A stretch of DNA of 64,000 bases from an uncultured Prevotellaceae bacterium (GTDB taxonomy: Bacteria; Bacteroidota; Bacteroidia; Bacteroidales; Bacteroidaceae), in NCBI GenBank assembly GCA_900315745.1, contig ONAG01000018.1:1-64000 (forward strand). Reading direction: 5' to 3'. A model generated the notes under the pieces. It did no database searches and had not been told where the DNA came from. It saw nothing but the letters and a program-made list of their open reading frames with translations. Shown here piece by piece: positions 1-9,008 of this stretch. Position numbers and translations under genes: made by a program. The stretch's first letter is position 1; each line of letters starts with the position of its first letter.

Positions 1-21
1 ATGAAATCTTTACGACATAAC

Positions 22-62
22 AAAGGCCGAGCTTGGGAAAGTTCGGCCTTTGAGCATTTTTT
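22..62 (+). terminator. intrinsic terminator of a gene upstream of the window
   Basis: The arm AAAGGCCGAGCTT pairs with AAGTTCGGCCTTT around a four-base loop (one G.U pair), and a run of six T follows shortly after. It probably ends a transcript entering from before position 1. A 29-codon ORF starting at position 1 runs through the hairpin and is not credible as a gene. Confidence 0.75.
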
Positions 63-236
63 AACAAATAAGAGGGCATGCCTATTTTGACACACCCCCT
101 TTTTATATAATAAAGTTGCTTCACTACTATCTTTCAGCCAATGCAGGCAGAAGCGAAAAACGCAGATAAACATCAAAAAAATCTATAAAAACCAAAGAAA
201 AATTAGCAAAAAGATAGTAATATTCTCAAAATACTG

Positions 237-244
237 TAATTTTG
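237..244 (+). promoter_or_regulatory. -7 box of the ddh promoter
   Basis: TAATTTTG matches the Bacteroidetes -7 consensus TAnnTTTG and lies 53 bases before the ddh start codon. No clear TTTG -33 box is seen at the expected distance. The rest of the 1-296 stretch holds only the upstream terminator and AT-rich sequence. Confidence 0.55.
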
Positions 245-296
245 CAACCGAAATCGACAAAACAACAACCAAATATCACAAAACAACATTTTAAGC

Positions 297-1199
297 ATGA
301 CCAAGAAAATCAGAGCAGCAGTTGTGGGCTATGGCAACATCGGAAAATTTACAGTTGAGGCACTTGAAGCCGCCGAGGACTTTGAGATAGCAGGAATAGT
401 GCGCCGCAATGGTGCCGAAGGCAAGCCGGCAGAACTGGCACCCTATGAAGTGGTGAAAGACATCACCGAACTGAAGGACGTAGATGTGGCAATCCTTGCC
501 ACCCCCACCCGTAGTTGCGAGGAATACGCCAAAAAGATACTGCCATTGGGCATCAACACCGTTGACAGCTTTGACATACACACCAACATCCTCGACTACA
601 GAGCCACCCTCATGCCAATAAACAAGGAGACAGGAACAGTGTCGGTAATAGCAGCAGGTTGGGATCCAGGCAGCGACAGCATCGTTCGCACCCTCATGCA
701 GAGCCTTGCCCCCAAAGGTCTGTCCTACACCAATTTCGGACCAGGCATGTCGATGGGACACTCCGTCTGCGTAAGGTCAAAGGCAGGTGTGAAAAACGCT
801 TTGTCGATGACCATCCCCAAGGGTGAAGGCATCCACCGCCGCATGGTATATGTGGAACTTGAAGAAGGAGCCAGCCTGGAAGAGGTGACGGCAGCAATAA
901 AGGCAGACCCATATTTCGCAAGCGACGAGACCCATGTTTTTGCAGTGCCATCGGTAGATGAGGTGAAAGACATGGGACACGGTGTCAACCTTGTGCGCAA
1001 GGGAGTCAGCGGAAAGACACAGAACCAGAGGATGGAGTTCAACATGAGCATCAACAACCCCGCGTTGACAGCCCAGGTGCTTGTAAATGTTGCAAGAGCA
1101 TCCCTACGCCAGCAACCAGGATGCTACACCATGGTGGAAATACCTGTCATCGACATGCTTCCCGGCGACCGCGAGACACTCATCAGCCATCTTGTATAA
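297..1199 (+). CDS. ddh: meso-diaminopimelate dehydrogenase
   Basis: NADPH-dependent enzyme interconverting tetrahydrodipicolinate and meso-2,6-diaminopimelate in one step, supplying lysine and the peptidoglycan cross-linking residue in the cytoplasm. The 300-residue product opens with a Rossmann dinucleotide motif (VVGYGNIGKF, residues 9-18) followed by the acidic/arginine stretch typical of this family. The substrate-binding region includes WDPGSDS near residue 122 and GPGMSMGHS near residue 149. The length matches the family. The ATG follows a -7 box by about 50 bases and a long-loop terminator follows the stop, so the gene appears monocistronic. Identification is by recognised family sequence. 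Confidence 0.93.
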   Translation: MTKKIRAAVVGYGNIGKFTVEALEAAEDFEIAGIVRRNGAEGKPAELAPYEVVKDITELKDVDVAILATPTRSCEEYAKKILPLGINTVDSFDIHTNILDYRATLMPINKETGTVSVIAAGWDPGSDSIVRTLMQSLAPKGLSYTNFGPGMSMGHSVCVRSKAGVKNALSMTIPKGEGIHRRMVYVELEEGASLEEVTAAIKADPYFASDETHVFAVPSVDEVKDMGHGVNLVRKGVSGKTQNQRMEFNMSINNPALTAQVLVNVARASLRQQPGCYTMVEIPVIDMLPGDRETLISHLV

Positions 1200-1210
1200 G
1201 ATACTCAAAG

Positions 1211-1283
1211 GCAACCTGATACGTAAAATGGCACGCAACAAAGCCGAGCATTGCCATCCAGCTCGCATCAGGTTGCTTTTTTT
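1211..1283 (+). terminator. terminator after ddh
   Basis: GCAACCTGAT (1211-1220) pairs perfectly with ATCAGGTTGC (1267-1276), followed by seven T. The loop is long (46 bases) and probably folds further. Confidence 0.65.
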
Positions 1284-1311
1284 GTCAACAACCGAAAAAC
1301 ACATACCAAAA

Positions 1312-2367
1312 ATGAGAAAAATCATCACTTTACTTTTAGGATTATTGGGAATCAACGCCTTTTCTGCCTGCGTCGCGCCAGCATACGACGAGACCGACGT
1401 GGAAGGCTTCTCAAAGTTAGCCACCCAAAGCAACGTGCTCGTGGTGGATGTTCGCACTGCCGAGGAATATGCTGAAGGGCATATAAATGGAGCAATAAAC
1501 ATCGACGTGAAGAAAGACGACTTCAAAGACAAAGCCTTGCAACAGCTCGACAAGAGTAAGAACATTGCAGTGTATTGCAGAAGTGGAAGGCGGTCGGGGC
1601 AAGCCGCCGACATCCTGACGAAAGAAGGTTACAAGGCAACAAACCTCAAGGGAGGCATCTTGGCATGGCAATCAGCAAACAAGCCCACAGACAAAAAAGA
1701 AGTGGATGCATTCATGACACCAAATGGGAAGACAATCACCTTCACCGCCTTGCTTCATGCCAGCATCCGCATCAACTTTGACGGGAAGGTGATAGACATA
1801 GACCCCGTAGGAAAACTTGGAGAACGCACCACCGATTACGCCGTAATGCCAAAGTCGGACTATATCTTCGTCACCCACGAGCATGGCGACCATTTCGACA
1901 AGAACACACTCGCACTGCTGAAAGCTGAAACCACAAAAATCGTGACCAACCAGAGATGCGCCGACATGCTCGGAGAAGGAGAGGTGATGGCAAATGGCGA
2001 TACACGAGAAATCAGTGAAATAATAAAAGTGGATGCAGTGCCAGCCTACAACAAGACAGAAGGACGGACACAATTCCACCCAAAAGGACGCGACAACGGA
2101 TTCATACTCACCATCGACGGACTGCGCATCTACATAGCCGGCGACACAGAGGACGTGCCAGAGATGGCAGGCATCAAAGACATCGACATAGCCTTTCTGC
2201 CATGCAACCAGCCTTACACCATGACCACCGACCAACTGGTGAATGCCGCACAAATGGTGAAGCCCAAAGTTCTGTTCCCATACCATTATGGCTCTACTGA
2301 TGTGAGCGGCATACCATCCCAACTTGAAAAAGAAGGAATAGACACCAGAATCAGGCACTACGAATGA
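1312..2367 (+). CDS. rhodanese / metallo-beta-lactamase fold fusion lipoprotein
   Basis: Predicted envelope lipoprotein of 352 residues. A hydrophobic N-terminus ends in a lipobox-like F-S-A-C (C20). A rhodanese domain (about residues 30-125) carries the persulfide loop CRSGRRSG with active-site C89. An UlaG-like metallo-beta-lactamase fold domain (about 138-352) follows, with the metal motif HEHGDH at 189-194 and further histidines downstream. The ATG at 1312 is chosen because it starts the signal sequence; the longer reading frame would overlap ddh and its terminator. The domain pairing suggests a sulfur-transfer step coupled to hydrolysis of a small sulfur compound or lactone, but the substrate is unknown. 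No promoter box was identified. Confidence 0.82.
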   Translation: MRKIITLLLGLLGINAFSACVAPAYDETDVEGFSKLATQSNVLVVDVRTAEEYAEGHINGAINIDVKKDDFKDKALQQLDKSKNIAVYCRSGRRSGQAADILTKEGYKATNLKGGILAWQSANKPTDKKEVDAFMTPNGKTITFTALLHASIRINFDGKVIDIDPVGKLGERTTDYAVMPKSDYIFVTHEHGDHFDKNTLALLKAETTKIVTNQRCADMLGEGEVMANGDTREISEIIKVDAVPAYNKTEGRTQFHPKGRDNGFILTIDGLRIYIAGDTEDVPEMAGIKDIDIAFLPCNQPYTMTTDQLVNAAQMVKPKVLFPYHYGSTDVSGIPSQLEKEGIDTRIRHYE

Positions 2368-2461
2368 TGATGGTGACAAGTACACCATTCGGAAACAACT
2401 TTTTTTGAATACCTGCTTGCATTAATTTGACAGAACAGGTCGTTTTTTCCATTATATTTCA

Positions 2462-2469
2462 TATATTTG
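2462..2469 (+). promoter_or_regulatory. -7 box before the metallophosphoesterase
   Basis: TATATTTG fits the Bacteroidetes -7 consensus. It lies inside the longer upstream reading frame, so transcription would begin after the upstream start candidate. This supports the ATG at 2511. Confidence 0.55.
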
Positions 2470-2510
2470 CAAAACGAAATTGCAAGTGGGTATTCAAAAT
2501 TAGTCATATC

Positions 2511-3239
2511 ATGAAAAAATTTACTAAAGAAAACGACCTGCTCATCATTCCAGACGTACACGGACGCAAATTCTGGCGCGAAGCCGTGGACAACAAGCCA
2601 CATTCTCATGTAATATTCTTGGGCGACTATGTGGATCCATACACAAGGGAGGGGATATACCCTGAAAATGCATGGGAAGAATTTGACAAGATAATAGATT
2701 ACGCCGACTCGCACGCCCAAACCACCACGATGCTGCTCGGAAACCATGACATGCACTATTCCTCTGACCTTTTCGACGAGATAGCCGAAGGCAGCCGCTA
2801 CTCCAACTCTACAAAAAGGAAAGTAAGGCCCATCTTCGACTCCCACAGCTACCTCTTCTCGTTAGCATTCGAAGCTGAATACGAAGGCATCCACTGTCTG
2901 TTCACCCATGCAGGCATCTCTCCCTATTGGCTGCTCGAACACGAAGACATCGTGGGAGAGCCTACAGCCGAGAACATCAACAACCTTTACTATACAAGAG
3001 AAGGAATGGAAGCCCTTGCCGAAGTGGGATGGGCACGTGGCGGCTGGGTAAAAGCAGGAGGTCCGATGTGGGCAGACTACAGCGAGGTGGCTGTGACAGA
3101 AACACTGCCTGGAATATACCAGATTTTCGGCCACACTCAAACAGCAGACTCCAAGCCCATCATCAACAGATACATGGCATGCCTTGACTGCCATAAGGCA
3201 TTCCTTCTGAGCGAGGTAATGGAAAAAGCCTTCAGGTGA
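2511..3239 (+). CDS. metallophosphoesterase (calcineurin-like)
   Basis: Cytoplasmic calcineurin-like phosphoesterase of 242 residues, with no signal peptide. The dinuclear metal-binding blocks appear in order: PDVHGR near residue 13, LGDYVDP near 35, LLGNHDMHY near 72, a THAG block near 128, and FGHTQT near 205. These are the D-x-H, GDxxD, GNHD and GHT motifs of serine/threonine phosphatase-like enzymes. The start at 2511 follows a -7 box; an in-frame ATG at 2427 would lie before it. The substrate cannot be told from sequence (phosphoprotein, nucleotide or diadenosine polyphosphate are all possible). Confidence 0.85.
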   Translation: MKKFTKENDLLIIPDVHGRKFWREAVDNKPHSHVIFLGDYVDPYTREGIYPENAWEEFDKIIDYADSHAQTTTMLLGNHDMHYSSDLFDEIAEGSRYSNSTKRKVRPIFDSHSYLFSLAFEAEYEGIHCLFTHAGISPYWLLEHEDIVGEPTAENINNLYYTREGMEALAEVGWARGGWVKAGGPMWADYSEVAVTETLPGIYQIFGHTQTADSKPIINRYMACLDCHKAFLLSEVMEKAFR

Positions 3240-3309
3240 CGGCATGTCCGACATCATGATAAAACACAAAACCTTAAAATAAACAATTAGAAAAACTATT
3301 AGCCAACTG

Positions 3310-6087
3310 ATGAGAACCACAGGAATGATAAAAGCCTACGTGGCTGCAATGCTTTGCATGGCATCACTTTCAGCAACGGCACAGCGCGACGTGCCACTGA
3401 TAATAGACACGCCGACAAAGTCGAGAACCAAGACAAAGACCATAAAGGAAAAGGCAGACACCACTACATTATTATATGAGAAGAACACCCTGCTCCTTGA
3501 CGGTTCCACCGACAAAGTGACCGAAGACCGCATGAACAAAGGTTTGGTGACCAATTCATTGAGCGCCCTCAGCGGTCAGGCAGCCGGTGTGCAAGTGTCG
3601 AAAAGCGACAACCACATGGCAATGCTCAGCAGCGTGCGTGTGCGAGGCACCACATCACTCACAGGCGGCAACGACCCTCTCGTCATCATCGACGGAGTGT
3701 CAGCCGACTTGGGAACATTGTCGTCAATCTACCCCGCCGACATCGAAAGCTTCACCATCCTCAAGAATGCCTCAGAGACAGCACAATATGGTTCGCGTGG
3801 AGCATCGGGCGTCATTGAAGTCACCACAAAGAAAGGCCATGGCGGACAGTTCCACATCTCATACGACGGCAACTTCGGATTTGAGAGGGTGTACAAGAAC
3901 ATAGAGATGCTCGACCGCACCGGATACATCAATGCGGCAAAGGCCATAAATACAGATTACTTCGATGGAGGTTTTGACACCAACTTCCCAAAAGCCATAA
4001 CACGCACGGGAATGGTACACAACCATCACGTGGCATTCGGTGGCGGTTCGGACAACAGCAACTACCGTGCCTCCATCGGTCTGCTGGACCACAACACCGT
4101 GATGCGCCCGAACAAATTCAAGACATTCGTCTCAAAGCTTGACATATCGCAGAAAGCTTTCGACGACAAGCTCAAAGTAGATCTTGGCGTCTATGGATCG
4201 TCACAACGCAACGAAGACATCTTCGACGAGCAGAAACTCTTCTACTCTGCAGCAGCACAAAACCCCACCTTCTCCGACCGCCATGCACAAGAGGATGGAT
4301 GGCCCAAGAACTCCACGGCATCGCAAGTCTGCAACCCCATGGCGCTGCTTAAAGAGCAAGACCATGAGAGGCACCTGAACTTCAATACGCATATCAAGTT
4401 AGGATACGACATCTGGCCAAACCTCCGCCTGGGCATCTTCGGCTCGTATTCATTCACGAGTACCGAGCAAGCCCAATATCTGCCCACATGGGTGTGGGGA
4501 CAAGGTCAGGCATTCCGTGGCGAGCGCAAGAGTGAGGACTGGCTTGGCAACCTCACTTTGGACTATTGGTGGGACTGGGACTCAGAACACCGCATCGAAC
4601 TGTCAGGACTTGCCGAATACCAGCAAAGCAAGATAACGAGATTCTACACCACCGTGAAAGGATTCTCCACCAACAGTTTCGGCTACGACAACCTGCAAGC
4701 CGGTTCGCTGCGTCCATACGGAGGAACAGGTTCCGGCTATGAGCGCCCGTCGTTGGCATCCCTTATGGGAAGTGTGAAATTCATGCTCATGCACCGCTAC
4801 ACCTTTGGTCTTACCATGCGCGCCGACGGCAGCAGCAAGGTGGGCAAGAACAACCGCTGGGGATACTTCCCCTCACTCTCTGCCGAATGGGATGTGAAGG
4901 CAGAAGAATTCATGAGAAACATCAATGAGATAAGCCAGCTGAAACTGCGCTTAGGTTGCGGTATCTCTGGCAACCTCGGAGGTATCGACTCATACAACTC
5001 TTTGCAGATGTTCATGCCCAACGGCATTATACCAGTGGCTGGCACAACCGCTGTCACACTCGGATACGCGAGCAATGCAAACCCCGACCTGAAATGGGAG
5101 ACACGCGGAACATTCAATGTAGGTATGGACATGGGCTTGTGGAACAACAGGATTGTGCTGACAGCCGAATACTATTACTCAAAGACCCACGACATGCTAT
5201 ACCTCTACGACGTGAGCGTGCCACCATTCGCCTACGACAAGCTCCTTGCCAACCTGGGCTCCATGAGCAACCAAGGATTCGAGTTGGGATTTGGCATCAC
5301 CCCCATCGAGACAAGAGACATACAGCTGAACATAAACATGAACCTCTCACGCCAGCAAAACAAGCTGATATCCCTCTCGGGCAATTACAAAGGAGAATAC
5401 ATGACCGCCAACGAGATAACTGGCATATCCTCACTTGATGGCGCAGGATTCCACGGAACCAACAGCGACATCGTCTATCAGATAGTAGGCCAGCCTTTGG
5501 GCGTATTCTACCTGCCCCACTGCACTGGTTTGTCAGAAAGAAGCGACGGGACTTTATCGTACGGACTGGAAGACATCGACCATGACGGACTGGAAGATCC
5601 AACCAACGACAGATATATAGCCGGACAAGCCACCCCAAAATGGACACTTGGTTCAAACATAAGCTTCCGCTACAAAGACTTTGACATCTCGCTGCAGATG
5701 AATGGCGCCTTCGGACACAAGATATACAATGGAACATCACTGACCTACATGAACATGGCATCTTTCCCCGACTACAACGTTATGAAAGAAGCACCTAACA
5801 AGATGATAAACGACCAGACACCAACCGACTATTGGCTTGAACGTGGCGACTATCTCAACTTCGACTACCTCACTGTGGGCTGGAATGTTCCCATCCAACG
5901 CTACACACGCTATGTAAGCCAACTAAGAGTAGCGCTAAGCATCAACAACTTAGGCACCATCACATCCTACAGCGGTCTGACACCGATGATAAACAGTTAT
6001 GTGGTGAGCAACACTCTCGGCATCGACGACAAGCGAAGTTACCCACCCTACCGCACTTATTCACTTGGCGTAAGCATTTCCTTCTAA
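3310..6087 (+). CDS. SusC/RagA-family TonB-linked outer-membrane transporter
   Basis: TonB-dependent importer of the SusC family, 925 residues, with a cleavable signal peptide (MRTTGMIK to SATAQ). After about 45 low-complexity residues it goes directly into the plug domain: LSALSGQAAGVQV, the VRVRGTTSLTGGNDPLVIIDGV block, and ILKNASETAQYGSRGASGVI. A C-terminal beta-barrel follows, ending in aromatic-rich strands and a final F. The carboxypeptidase-like N-terminal domain found in many SusC proteins is absent, which fits the below-average length. Its SusD partner follows after 18 bases. No glycoside hydrolase, sulfatase, peptidase or sigma/anti-sigma gene is adjacent, so the substrate is unknown. 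Confidence 0.92.
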   Translation: MRTTGMIKAYVAAMLCMASLSATAQRDVPLIIDTPTKSRTKTKTIKEKADTTTLLYEKNTLLLDGSTDKVTEDRMNKGLVTNSLSALSGQAAGVQVSKSDNHMAMLSSVRVRGTTSLTGGNDPLVIIDGVSADLGTLSSIYPADIESFTILKNASETAQYGSRGASGVIEVTTKKGHGGQFHISYDGNFGFERVYKNIEMLDRTGYINAAKAINTDYFDGGFDTNFPKAITRTGMVHNHHVAFGGGSDNSNYRASIGLLDHNTVMRPNKFKTFVSKLDISQKAFDDKLKVDLGVYGSSQRNEDIFDEQKLFYSAAAQNPTFSDRHAQEDGWPKNSTASQVCNPMALLKEQDHERHLNFNTHIKLGYDIWPNLRLGIFGSYSFTSTEQAQYLPTWVWGQGQAFRGERKSEDWLGNLTLDYWWDWDSEHRIELSGLAEYQQSKITRFYTTVKGFSTNSFGYDNLQAGSLRPYGGTGSGYERPSLASLMGSVKFMLMHRYTFGLTMRADGSSKVGKNNRWGYFPSLSAEWDVKAEEFMRNINEISQLKLRLGCGISGNLGGIDSYNSLQMFMPNGIIPVAGTTAVTLGYASNANPDLKWETRGTFNVGMDMGLWNNRIVLTAEYYYSKTHDMLYLYDVSVPPFAYDKLLANLGSMSNQGFELGFGITPIETRDIQLNINMNLSRQQNKLISLSGNYKGEYMTANEITGISSLDGAGFHGTNSDIVYQIVGQPLGVFYLPHCTGLSERSDGTLSYGLEDIDHDGLEDPTNDRYIAGQATPKWTLGSNISFRYKDFDISLQMNGAFGHKIYNGTSLTYMNMASFPDYNVMKEAPNKMINDQTPTDYWLERGDYLNFDYLTVGWNVPIQRYTRYVSQLRVALSINNLGTITSYSGLTPMINSYVVSNTLGIDDKRSYPPYRTYSLGVSISF

Positions 6088-6105
6088 CCCACAACACATC
6101 GACTA

Positions 6106-7737
6106 ATGAAACACTTGCATAAAACAATAGTTCTTCGACTTGCCATTTTCTGCATTCTGGCATCAACACTCGGTTCATGCCTTGACGAAAATCCAAGAGA
6201 CCGCATAGACGAAAAAGAAGCCTTCAGCACTGCTGAAGGACTCGTACTCAACACCTTGTTCAACCTATACAACAACATCGGAGGCAACAAGAAGGGTGAG
6301 GGGCTGCAGGGCACGACCCACGGCATTTACGACTTGAACACATTCTCCAGCGACGAAGCCATTCTGCCCACCCGTGGTGTCGATTGGTATGACGGCGGTT
6401 TATGGAAATGCCTCTACTACCACATGTTTTCCCCCAGCATGCAGCCAATTGGAGACTCATGGAACTATCTTTACAAAGTGATTGTGATGTGCAACCAATC
6501 ATTGGATCACATAAACAAATATTATTACCTGCTCGACGAGTATAGCCTCGAAGCAATAAAGGCAGAAGTAAGAGGCATCAGGGCACTCTATTATTACTAT
6601 CTGCTCGACATGTTTGGCCGTGTGCCTTACGTGACCTCTTCGAGCACATCCATGAGAGAAGCCAAGCAAGTGAGTCGCAGCACATTATTTCATAATGTGT
6701 GGGACGAGTTTCAAGAAATATTGCCCGCCCTTGCCGACGAACGCAGCAACACAGAGGGCGACTATTATGGTCGCATGACACGCCATGTGGCATGGTTTGT
6801 CCTGGCAAAGATGGCACTTAATGCCCAGATATGGACCGACGACGACTGGACCGACGACGAGCGCCCCGATGGTGGCAGGCTTCTGCTCGAATGCGATGGA
6901 GAGATGTTGAACGCCTGGGAAGCATGCATATACTACTGCGACCAACTCACTATTGCAGGCTACAAACTTGAAAATAATTACGAAAATAATTTCGCCGTCT
7001 ATAATGAAGAGTCGAAAGAGAACATCTTCACCATACCCATGGACAAGATTCTCTATTCCAACGAATTCCATTACCTCTTCCGCTCTCGCCACAACAACCA
7101 CGGCAATGCAATAGGCATGGCAGCAGAAAATGGAACCTCTGCCACCTTGAGCGCAGTGGAGACATACGGTTATGGCACCAATCATCAGGACAAACGCTAT
7201 GAAATGAACTTCTTCTCAGACACACTCTACATTAACAACAATATGGTTTATCTCGACAATGGCGAACCTTTGGTATATTATCCTTTGGAAATATCGGTCG
7301 ATCTTACAGACACACCATTTGAAAAGACAGCCGGGGCGCGCATGAAAAAATATGAGTTGGACCGCACCGCCTACTCCGATGGGAAGTTGCAGGACAACGA
7401 CATCGTTCTTTTCAGATATGCCGACGTACTGCTGATGAAATCAGAAGCAAAGATACGCAATGGAGAAGACGGCGACACAGAACTCAACGCCGTTCGCAAC
7501 CGTGTGGATATGGGATGGAGGAAGGCGACCTTGAAAAACATACTCGAAGAGAGGCTCATGGAACTGCAATGGGAAGGCTGGCGGCGACAAGACCTGATAC
7601 GCTTCGGACAATTTCACCTGCCATACGACATGCGCCCGCAACTCAATGGCGAGGACAATGCTTACACTACTGTATTCCCCATCCCTGGAAGAGCCATCAG
7701 CCTGAACAACCAACTGACACAGAATCCAGGTTATTGA
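6106..7737 (+). CDS. SusD/RagB-family outer-membrane lipoprotein
   Basis: Surface-exposed binding partner of the preceding SusC protein, 543 residues. A type II signal ends in L-G-S-C (C25). The LDENPRD start and the SusD-like helical repeats (VIVMCNQSLDHIN, EVRGIRALYYYYLLDMFGRVPYV) are typical, as is the C-terminal region DIVLFRYADVLLMKSEA ... ERLMELQWEGWRRQDLIRFG. It acts with SusC to capture an oligosaccharide, glycan or peptide for TonB-driven uptake. Together the two genes form a minimal transport pair with no enzymes attached. Confidence 0.93.
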   Translation: MKHLHKTIVLRLAIFCILASTLGSCLDENPRDRIDEKEAFSTAEGLVLNTLFNLYNNIGGNKKGEGLQGTTHGIYDLNTFSSDEAILPTRGVDWYDGGLWKCLYYHMFSPSMQPIGDSWNYLYKVIVMCNQSLDHINKYYYLLDEYSLEAIKAEVRGIRALYYYYLLDMFGRVPYVTSSSTSMREAKQVSRSTLFHNVWDEFQEILPALADERSNTEGDYYGRMTRHVAWFVLAKMALNAQIWTDDDWTDDERPDGGRLLLECDGEMLNAWEACIYYCDQLTIAGYKLENNYENNFAVYNEESKENIFTIPMDKILYSNEFHYLFRSRHNNHGNAIGMAAENGTSATLSAVETYGYGTNHQDKRYEMNFFSDTLYINNNMVYLDNGEPLVYYPLEISVDLTDTPFEKTAGARMKKYELDRTAYSDGKLQDNDIVLFRYADVLLMKSEAKIRNGEDGDTELNAVRNRVDMGWRKATLKNILEERLMELQWEGWRRQDLIRFGQFHLPYDMRPQLNGEDNAYTTVFPIPGRAISLNNQLTQNPGY

Positions 7738-7780
7738 CAGAAACACCACATTAACGCACATTGCGTTTGGATTTGTCGCC

Positions 7781-7836
7781 AAAACCATGCAAATTGTTTC
7801 ACTTTTTACAAAAAGTGCGACATTTTGCATGGTTTT
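7781..7836. repeat. long near-perfect palindrome between susD and the porin promoter
   Basis: A 17-base outer arm (7781-7797) pairs with 7820-7836 with one mismatch. After a 2x2 internal loop, CACTTTTT pairs with AAAAAGTG around a two-base turn. The hairpin lies 44 bases after the susD stop and its right arm reaches the -33 zone of the porin promoter. There is no T run on the plus strand, so it is not a standard terminator. It may be an operator, an mRNA-stabilising hairpin or a terminator variant. Confidence 0.7.
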
Positions 7837-7850
7837 CGATATTATTGACT

Positions 7851-7858
7851 TACCTTTG
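7851..7858 (+). promoter_or_regulatory. -7 box of the porin/symporter operon
   Basis: TACCTTTG matches TAnnTTTG exactly. A TTTG at 7824-7827, inside the palindrome arm, lies 23 bases upstream, slightly longer than usual spacing. The box is 63 bases before the porin ATG. Confidence 0.65.
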
Positions 7859-7920
7859 CAGCCTAAAAACATTGTTGACATCATTATTTCCAAAACAAAA
7901 AGCCAATCAAAAACAAGAAA

Positions 7921-8964
7921 ATGAAGGCAAAAGGAGTCAAAACCACACTACTTACCATGGCTATAGCCACCATCATTCCTACGACTGTCATAGCCCAACA
8001 AGCCAACAACCAGACGACCGACTGGATGAAAGAATTGACCAGCCGCATAGAACTGCACGGCTATGCCCAAGGAGGCTATTCCTACGACGACATCGCAGGG
8101 ACTACCAGCACATTCAATCTGAAACGCACCCTGTTCTGGGCAAAAGCCCGTGTGACAGACCGTTTCTCATTCCTGTTCATGCACGACTTTTCGAGCGTGG
8201 TGCAAGAATATTACCTCGACTATCGTTTCTCCAACGACAACTCGGTGAATGTGCGCCTGGGACAGTTCAAGCACAGCTACAGCATGGAGAACCCCCTTTC
8301 GCCCACCGCTCTTGAATTGATAGACGTCTATTCACAAGCCGTGCTCTATCTTGCAGGAGAAGGTCCCGACCCACTCAACGGTGTGAACTATGGCCGTGAC
8401 TTAGGTTTGATGCTCTATGGCGACCTTTTCGACAACAAGCTGCATTACGAACTGGCACTGATGAACGGCCAAGGCATCAACCGCAAGGATGGCAACTCCG
8501 ACAAGGATGTCATTGTGAAACTGGAATACAAGCCCATAGAGCACCTGCGCATTGTAGGTTCGGCACAGAAAGGCCGTGGCCACGCAGTAGGCACTGCTGC
8601 ATGGAATCCAAGTGTTGCTCTTGGCGACGACTACCGCCGCGACCGCGTGAGCTTTGGTGCAGAGTGGAAGAGCAAGGACTTGAATGTCAGGGCGGAATAC
8701 CTCGGTGGCAAGGATGGCGACGTGGGAAGTTATGGCGGCTATGTCACCTCCTCCATCCCTGTGGCAAAAGATTTGGACATTGTGGCCTCAGCCGACTATT
8801 ACAACCGCAACACCGACATGGACTACTACCAGACCAACTTGACTGGTGGCATTCAATATTGGTTTTTCAAGAAATGCCGTCTGCAACTGCAATACACACG
8901 AGCCTTCTGCAACTTTGGCGATAACTACAACTGGTTGCAAGCCCAAGTACAAGTGGCATTTTAA
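7921..8964 (+). CDS. phosphate-selective-type porin (OprO/OprP family)
   Basis: Outer-membrane beta-barrel of 347 residues with a signal peptide ending around VIAQQ. The body consists of alternating amphipathic strands such as IELHGYAQGGYSY and VNVRLGQFKHSYSMENP, and ends in a strand finishing with F, as porins do. The GQFKHSYSMENPLSP region is typical of the Porin_O_P family. The sodium:solute symporter gene starts 44 bases later, so the two probably form an operon for uptake of the same small solute across both membranes. The actual solute, phosphate or otherwise, cannot be deduced. Confidence 0.82.
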   Translation: MKAKGVKTTLLTMAIATIIPTTVIAQQANNQTTDWMKELTSRIELHGYAQGGYSYDDIAGTTSTFNLKRTLFWAKARVTDRFSFLFMHDFSSVVQEYYLDYRFSNDNSVNVRLGQFKHSYSMENPLSPTALELIDVYSQAVLYLAGEGPDPLNGVNYGRDLGLMLYGDLFDNKLHYELALMNGQGINRKDGNSDKDVIVKLEYKPIEHLRIVGSAQKGRGHAVGTAAWNPSVALGDDYRRDRVSFGAEWKSKDLNVRAEYLGGKDGDVGSYGGYVTSSIPVAKDLDIVASADYYNRNTDMDYYQTNLTGGIQYWFFKKCRLQLQYTRAFCNFGDNYNWLQAQVQVAF

Positions 8965-9008
8965 TTAGGAACTCTAAATTTATAATCCATCATCAATACA
9001 ATCATTCA

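Noticed and set aside
1-90. 29-codon reading frame beginning with ATG at base 1
   Set aside because: It runs through a strong terminator hairpin and has no upstream context in the window; composition is not protein-like.
3310-7737. A full polysaccharide utilisation locus around SusC/SusD
   Set aside because: Neighbouring genes are a phosphoesterase and a porin/symporter pair; the GH43 gene is about 20 kb away and unlinked.
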